A stretch of DNA of 64,000 nucleotides from Eubacterium sp. Lineage in GTDB: Bacteria > Bacillota > Clostridia > Lachnospirales > Lachnospiraceae. Positions 59,097 through 64,000 of the stretch are shown piece by piece. The position numbers were made by a program, and so were the translations under genes. The stretch spans positions 1 through 64,000 of the forward strand of contig JAFYHN010000005.1 of assembly GCA_017539165.1 (NCBI GenBank), in the 5' to 3' direction. Each line of letters starts with the position of its first letter. Within the stretch, counting starts at the first letter, position 1. Under the pieces are notes generated by a model. The model made no database searches. It saw only the letters and a list, made by a program, of their open reading frames with translations, and was not told where the DNA came from.

Positions 59097-60824
59097 ATGG
59101 CAGAGGTTTATTATCTGGTATTATTTTGTATATCTTTTCTTTTGACGGGAATCTATGTTCTTCTTTGGAGAGAACATTTTGATATTAATATATCGCTAAT
59201 ATTTTTCTTGGTACCCATTGCGAATCTTGGGTACGTATTCTTGGGAACATCCACTGACGCGTCTTCTGCAGCGATTTCGATAAAAGTCGTTTATCTCAGT
59301 GGGTGTTTTCTGACGCTATTTATCACATTGTGTGTTTTGAATCTTTGTGAGATACATCTGGGTAAATGGTTTTTATTTATTGGATTCGCCATAAGTTCGG
59401 TTATGTTCCTTTTTGTACTTACTATTGGAATCAAACCGTACTTTTATAAAAAATTATCTTTCGAATCTACGGGTACGGGGTTCAAGGTTATTAAGGAATA
59501 CGGACCGGTTCATACTCTTTTTTACATCTATGTTGGTGTATTCTTTGCTATTGCATTTGCAGCAATATTCTATAGTCTTATCAAGAAACGACAGGTATCG
59601 AATTACATAGTTAAACTTCTGTTTCTTCCCGAGATAATTGCATTTATAGGTTACATGTTGAATCCGCTTCTTAAGCTTGGGGTGGAGCTGCTTCCTATTG
59701 CCTATGTATTTGCTCAGTTCATATATATTCTGATCGTTCAGAGAATGAGTCATTATAAGGTAAGTGAGATGGTAATCAGTTCTATGATACAGACAGGCGA
59801 AACGGGATTTATCTCGCTCGATTCTGATTATCATTACCTGGGGGCAAATGAAACTGCAAAAAGGATCATTCCTGAGATAGAGGAACTATCGATCGATCAG
59901 ATGATCAAAGACGTTCCGGAGTTAAAGAAAACTGTTGTTCACTGGGTGGAACATTTTGAGGAAGATAGCAAGAACAGTAAGAATATAATAGTTAGGAGAG
60001 ACCCGGAGAACGAAGAGAATAATCGTTATTATCTGGTAAATACACATTATCTCTATGATGGTAAGAAGAAATGTGGTTATCAGATATTCCTTACTGATGA
60101 TACAAAGAATCAGAAGTATATTGAGCTTCTTGATAGATATAAGAGCGAACTTGAGGAAGAAGTTGAAGAGAAGACTCAGCACATAGTTGAGATGCATAAT
60201 AACCTGATCCTTAGTATGGCGACTATGGTTGAAAGCCGGGATAATTCGACAGGAGGTCATATTAAGAGAACTAGTGAAGGGGTCAGGATCCTGATAGGTG
60301 AGATGAAGGATGATGATAGTTTTGAATTGGCTCCTATCCTTACGAAGAATTTTTGCAAGAATATCATAAAGGCTGCTCCTATGCATGATCTGGGAAAGGT
60401 TGCAGTAGATGATGCAATACTTCGTAAACCGGGACGTTTTACTCCTGAAGAGTATGATATCATGAAAACTCATGCTGCTGAAGGCGCGAGGATAGTTCAC
60501 GAAATCCTGAAAGATACGGATGATGAGGAATTCAAGATAATAGCAGAGAATGTGGCGCATTATCATCATGAAAGAATGGACGGATCGGGCTATCCTGAAG
60601 GCCTTAAAGGAGATGAGATTCCTCTTGAAGCTCGTATCATGGCTATCGCCGATGTATATGATGCGCTTGTTAGTAAGCGAGTATATAAGGATAAAATGTC
60701 TTTTGAAGAAGCAGATAAGATCATGATGGAGAGTTTCGGAAAGCATTTTGACAAGAGGCTGGAAAAATACTATATCAGTGCACGTCCTAAGCTTGAGGCA
60801 TATTATGGTCCTTTGGACAATTAA
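59097..60824 (+). CDS. 7TM-sensor HD-GYP c-di-GMP phosphodiesterase
   Basis: A 575-residue membrane protein. Seven N-terminal helices (histidine-kinase-type 7TM sensor) extend to about residue 215, followed by a PAS-like domain (TGFISLDSDYHYLGANETAK) and a coiled linker. The HD-GYP domain has APMHDLGKVAVDDAILRKPG, EYDIMKTHAAEGARIVHEIL, VAHYHHERMDGSGYPEGLKG (the GYP motif) and EARIMAIADVYDALVSKRVY. All metal-binding His/Asp positions that I can identify are present. It should hydrolyse c-di-GMP in response to a membrane or extracellular signal. GAGGTAAAGG precedes the ATG; the gap to the GGDEF gene is 26 bp, so the pair is probably one operon. Confidence 0.92.
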   Translation: MAEVYYLVLFCISFLLTGIYVLLWREHFDINISLIFFLVPIANLGYVFLGTSTDASSAAISIKVVYLSGCFLTLFITLCVLNLCEIHLGKWFLFIGFAISSVMFLFVLTIGIKPYFYKKLSFESTGTGFKVIKEYGPVHTLFYIYVGVFFAIAFAAIFYSLIKKRQVSNYIVKLLFLPEIIAFIGYMLNPLLKLGVELLPIAYVFAQFIYILIVQRMSHYKVSEMVISSMIQTGETGFISLDSDYHYLGANETAKRIIPEIEELSIDQMIKDVPELKKTVVHWVEHFEEDSKNSKNIIVRRDPENEENNRYYLVNTHYLYDGKKKCGYQIFLTDDTKNQKYIELLDRYKSELEEEVEEKTQHIVEMHNNLILSMATMVESRDNSTGGHIKRTSEGVRILIGEMKDDDSFELAPILTKNFCKNIIKAAPMHDLGKVAVDDAILRKPGRFTPEEYDIMKTHAAEGARIVHEILKDTDDEEFKIIAENVAHYHHERMDGSGYPEGLKGDEIPLEARIMAIADVYDALVSKRVYKDKMSFEEADKIMMESFGKHFDKRLEKYYISARPKLEAYYGPLDN

Positions 60825-60871
60825 GTTTTGACTTAAGATTATTGTTGATATATAGTACGTAGGAGAATTAT

Positions 60872-62065
60872 ATGCAGTACAGGAAAGATAAAAAAGGTAA
60901 TGAGCTATCTATGCTTGGATACGGCTGCATGCGTTTTACCAGGAAAGGTAACAGCATAGATATAGATAAGGCAGAGAAAGAGATCATGGCCGCATATGAA
61001 GCTGGGGTGAATTACTTTGATACTGCTTATATATACCCTGGAAGCGAGGCTGCTCTTGGCGAAATACTCGAAAGAAATGGAATACGTGATAAGGTAAATA
61101 TTGCGACGAAGCTTCCTCAGTACCTGATCAGAAATAGCAAAGGGCTTGATAAGTATTTTGATGAAGAGCTGTCACGTCTCAGAACAGATCATGTAGACTA
61201 TTATCTCATGCATCACCTCACTGATGTAGATATGTGGGAAAAACTTAAGTCTGTAGGAATAGAGGAGTGGATTAAGCAGAAGAAATCTTCAGGTCAGATT
61301 AGAAATATCGGTTTTTCTTATCACGGGAACAGTGATAATTTTATTACCATTCTGAATGATTATGACTGGGATTTCTGTCAGATTCAATATAACTATCTGG
61401 ATGAGGTTACTCAGGCGGGTGTTAAGGGGCTCAAAGCAGCGGCGGAAAAAAGTATACCTGTAGTGATCATGGAACCTCTTCGAGGTGGAAAACTTGTGAA
61501 TATGCTTCCTGAAAAGGCTAAGAAGATATTTGCAAATGACAGTCGTGGATGGACACCAGCTGAATGGGCATTCAGGTGGCTGTATAACCAACCTGAAGTG
61601 ACGGTTGTCCTATCAGGTATGAATTCTATGGAAATGGTTGAACAAAACTGTAAAACAGCCAGTGAGATGACAGCCGGTAGTCTTACTGAAGCTGATTTTG
61701 CTCTCCTGGAAGAAGTAAAGAAAGCAATACATGAAAAAGAAAAAGTAGGATGTACAGGATGCCGATATTGTATGCCTTGTCCGAAAGGTGTAGATATCCC
61801 TGGTACATTTGCAAGCTGGAATACAATGTACACTGAAGGAAAAAGCGAAGGAAGATTCCAGTATGCTCAGGCAGTTGGGTTGACAAAAGAGCCGGCCTTT
61901 GCAACCCAATGTATAGGCTGCGGAAAGTGTGAACAGCACTGCCCTCAGAGCATTCCGATAAGAGAGAAGCTGAAAGAAGCTGACAAAGATCTGAGGACAT
62001 TTCCGTACAAAGTCGGAATAAACATTGCCAGAAAAATGATGTTTAGGAGGAAGAAAAATGAATAA
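60872..62065 (+). CDS. Aldo/keto reductase with C-terminal 4Fe-4S domain (second copy)
   Basis: A 397-residue AKR-ferredoxin fusion with the layout of 23651-24772. AKR residues are in NYFDTAYIYPGSEAALGEIL, VNIATKLPQYL and VDYYLMHHLTDVDMWEKLKS; Fe-S cysteines are in GCTGCRYCMPCPKGVDIPG and QCIGCGKCEQHCPQSIPI. It differs substantially from the first copy, so it is an old paralogue. The C-terminal tail (KVGINIARKMMFRRKKNE) is basic. GTAGGAG precedes the ATG. No partner gene indicates the substrate. Confidence 0.93.
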   Translation: MQYRKDKKGNELSMLGYGCMRFTRKGNSIDIDKAEKEIMAAYEAGVNYFDTAYIYPGSEAALGEILERNGIRDKVNIATKLPQYLIRNSKGLDKYFDEELSRLRTDHVDYYLMHHLTDVDMWEKLKSVGIEEWIKQKKSSGQIRNIGFSYHGNSDNFITILNDYDWDFCQIQYNYLDEVTQAGVKGLKAAAEKSIPVVIMEPLRGGKLVNMLPEKAKKIFANDSRGWTPAEWAFRWLYNQPEVTVVLSGMNSMEMVEQNCKTASEMTAGSLTEADFALLEEVKKAIHEKEKVGCTGCRYCMPCPKGVDIPGTFASWNTMYTEGKSEGRFQYAQAVGLTKEPAFATQCIGCGKCEQHCPQSIPIREKLKEADKDLRTFPYKVGINIARKMMFRRKKNE

Positions 62066-62126
62066 ATAGTGTATAAAAATTTAATAAAAAAAAGAGGATA
62101 ATGAGGTAGAGAGAGGTTTTAACGAT

Positions 62127-64000
62127 ATGAACAGAAAAAAGATAATTAATTATCTTGCAGTATTTTTGCTTATATCATTTTTAAGTTTTACAAGAACAAC
62201 ACTAATTTCAAATGCACAAGGTGAGATAGCAAATGAAGCTGAGATAATGGAGCTTATAAGAGAGGCGTGGAAAAATCAAAGGGAAGAAATAAAATTAGGA
62301 AGTTATAAAATAAAGTTTGATGATTTTAAAAAAATCTATAATAAGATGTATTATTCTGAGTCGAAATATTTTTATGTTTCAGGTTCCTTTAGTGGGTATT
62401 CGTCTGGCCAATATATGACTTCTGCAACAATTGGATATAATGTTTCAACAGATAAAATAGCAGGAATGAGATATGAATATGATCAGGCTGTAGCAGGTTT
62501 TAAAAAAGGCGTAGATTCAAATTGGTCTGATATGAAAAAACTTCTGTATATAAATAATTATTTGTGTAAGATATGTCAGTATGATTACGATAAGGTTAAC
62601 CCAAATAAATATGACGCTTATGGCGCCCTTGTAGGTCATATGGCGGTATGTGAAGGTTATTCCAGAGCGTTTGATGATTTGGCTGATGAGGTTGGACTAG
62701 AATGCTATCTGGTTGGAAGTGATACGCTTAATCATGCATGGAATATGGTAAAGCTTAATGGAAAGTATTATATGATAGACGCTACATGGAATGATTCCAA
62801 ATATGATTTTTCTGGAGTCTCTAGTAGATATTTCTTAAAAAGTGCGTCCTGGTTTAATAGTTCCGATGGTCATCATGTGGCGTCAGATTATTATACAAAA
62901 GGAATAGGACCAGATCCTTCAGTTGCGAATGATACTTCGTATGACTATTGTGATTGGAATGGTTACTACAGTTATTTAGAGCTTGTAAAAGGAGAAATAT
63001 ACGGAACAGATAATAATGGTCGTATAGTAAAATATTCCAGTACTAATAATTCTATAAAAACCGAAAAAACAATTGCTGATTATACGAAAACTAATTGGAA
63101 AAACTATGGGCCTGGAGGAGGATACTATCAATCTATTTATTCCATGAAGATAGCTTCTTTTGGAAATAAGCTTTATTACACTTCGCCGTATAGCGTGTTA
63201 TCGTATAATGTCGAAACTGGTGAGATAAAGACAGTATATGCTTTGACGGATGATGAAAAATCTAACAATTGTATATATGGCTTAGTAATAACACAAGATA
63301 ATAAGATTAAATATCATTTGTCGAAAGGTGTTAATTCTACTGAAATAGAGGGCGGAATAACTAAAGAGGTTCCGACGACATACAAAGCAGAATTCACATG
63401 GAATAGTGATTATTCCAAGGCGGATGTTAGTATAATAAGTATGCCTCTGGATGGTGTAATGAAGTTATTCAGTAAAGTGAATAGTGTTACGACTAAAAAT
63501 GAGGCGACTTGTACCCAGGGTGGAAGTGCGACATATACCGTCAGCGTAAGTTATAACGGACAGAGCTATAAAGATTCAAAGGATGTCAATCTGAAACCAC
63601 TCGGACATAACATTACATCTCATAGTGCTGCTCAAGCTACATGTACCGCAAAGGGAAACAGTCAATATTGGAGCTGCGACAGATGTAATAAATACTTCTC
63701 TGATAAAAACGGTAATACAGAGATAAAAAAAGACAGCTGGGTTATAGCTGCAAAAGGTCATAAGTATGGAACTCTTATTGCAGAAGTTCCGACAACATGT
63801 AAAGCAAGTGGAGTAAAAGAACATTATAAGTGTTCTGCCTGTCAGAAACTGTTCGTGAAGAATGGTAATGAGTATGTTCAAAAGACTGATAAGGATCTTG
63901 TGATCAAACAGTTAGATCATCATTATGAAGAAATTTCCGGAACGGCGATTGATCCGACATGTACAGCAGCTGGGAAGGAAGCAGATAAAAAGTGTAGTGT
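62127..64000 (+). CDS. Secreted transglutaminase-like protein with Cys-rich repeats (3' cut by window edge)
   Basis: The frame is open from ATG 62127 to the window end (over 620 codons). A signal peptide is evident (MNRKKIINYLAVFLLISFLS, cleavage probably after SNA). Around residues 165-220 is a transglutaminase/protease-like core: MAVCEGYSRAFDDLADEVGL (Cys), TLNHAWNMVKLNGKYYMIDA (His, Asp) and TWND. From about residue 490 come repeated modules of the GHxxxxxxxxxATCTAxGxxxYWxCxxC type (ATCTAKGNSQYWSCDRCNKY, TTCKASGVKEHYKCSACQKL, PTCTAAGKEADKKCS), common in surface proteins of Lachnospiraceae. Probably a cell-surface or secreted protein. It is more AT-rich than its neighbours. Confidence 0.85.
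   Translation, partial: MNRKKIINYLAVFLLISFLSFTRTTLISNAQGEIANEAEIMELIREAWKNQREEIKLGSYKIKFDDFKKIYNKMYYSESKYFYVSGSFSGYSSGQYMTSATIGYNVSTDKIAGMRYEYDQAVAGFKKGVDSNWSDMKKLLYINNYLCKICQYDYDKVNPNKYDAYGALVGHMAVCEGYSRAFDDLADEVGLECYLVGSDTLNHAWNMVKLNGKYYMIDATWNDSKYDFSGVSSRYFLKSASWFNSSDGHHVASDYYTKGIGPDPSVANDTSYDYCDWNGYYSYLELVKGEIYGTDNNGRIVKYSSTNNSIKTEKTIADYTKTNWKNYGPGGGYYQSIYSMKIASFGNKLYYTSPYSVLSYNVETGEIKTVYALTDDEKSNNCIYGLVITQDNKIKYHLSKGVNSTEIEGGITKEVPTTYKAEFTWNSDYSKADVSIISMPLDGVMKLFSKVNSVTTKNEATCTQGGSATYTVSVSYNGQSYKDSKDVNLKPLGHNITSHSAAQATCTAKGNSQYWSCDRCNKYFSDKNGNTEIKKDSWVIAAKGHKYGTLIAEVPTTCKASGVKEHYKCSACQKLFVKNGNEYVQKTDKDLVIKQLDHHYEEISGTAIDPTCTAAGKEADKKCS

Noticed and set aside
1-64000. CRISPR arrays, tRNA or rRNA genes, insertion sequences, integrase genes
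   Set aside because: No regularly spaced repeats of CRISPR type, no cloverleaf or rRNA sequence and no transposase or recombinase motifs were recognised. An integrase for the gdhA-bounded island was looked for and not found.

Overview
The window is a low-GC Gram-positive chromosome segment, most likely from a Lachnospiraceae bacterium close to Butyrivibrio or Pseudobutyrivibrio. This is an inference from gene content: two LytTR/DUF3021 pairs, a Bce-type peptide-sensing module, MurT/GatD-type cell-wall genes, GH2 and GH127 glycosidases, Fe-S aldo/keto reductases, and large c-di-GMP proteins with attached sensor domains. Shine-Dalgarno sites are strong (AGGAGG-like), and they decided several start codons below. 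No rRNA, tRNA, CRISPR array or insertion sequence was recognised.

Layout. 1-5.8 kb: the 3' part of glutamate dehydrogenase, then two genes (an AEP primase/XPB-like helicase/PLD fusion of the TOTE conflict type, and an AlbA_2/GHKL-ATPase regulator). Both lie between two copies of the last 33 bp of gdhA, which looks like a small island inserted at the gdhA 3' end. 5.8-13.7 kb: small accessory genes (CD3324-type HTH, GNAT, GrpB, nucleotidyltransferase, serine hydrolase, MalY-type PLP enzyme, XRE regulator, MmcQ-DUF3795 fusion, radical SAM) interspersed with three gene remnants (methyltransferase, aminoglycoside-phosphotransferase-like, MFS). 13.9-15.7 kb: membrane acyltransferase and PAP2 phosphatase. 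15.8-20.5 kb: a complete Bce-type response regulator/kinase/ABC transporter with a matching operator. 20.6-29.3 kb: CPBP protease, first LytTR/DUF3021 pair, alcohol dehydrogenase and aldo/keto reductase, a 1111-residue EAL protein with a LacI-like sensor and a beta-solenoid tail, second LytTR/DUF3021 pair.

29.3-38.3 kb: a minus-strand ABC exporter operon with its TetR regulator, a membrane MutS-like ATPase, a GH2 glycosidase, a minus-strand hydrolase/TetR pair and a flavodoxin. 38.3-40.8 kb: an agr-like LytTR response regulator and GHKL kinase preceded by about 490 bp without a convincing protein gene; this interval holds two oppositely oriented pairs of 20-bp-spaced direct repeats with the same geometry relative to convergent promoters. 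41-46 kb: two PLP enzymes (Orn/Lys/Arg decarboxylase type; EctB-type aminotransferase), then MurT and a GatD-like subunit that appears to lack its glutaminase catalytic residues. 46-52.5 kb: flavin reductase, histidine phosphatase, lipoprotein, hydroxyacid dehydrogenase, SurE and GH127. 52.5-54.4 kb: an ABC-F protein behind an attenuator-like leader. 54.5-60.8 kb: three consecutive c-di-GMP genes (EAL, GGDEF, HD-GYP). 60.9-64 kb: a second Fe-S aldo/keto reductase and a secreted transglutaminase-like protein running off the end.

The two regions most worth following up are the gdhA-bounded TOTE-like island and the convergent LytTR-type intergenic region at 38.4-38.7 kb.
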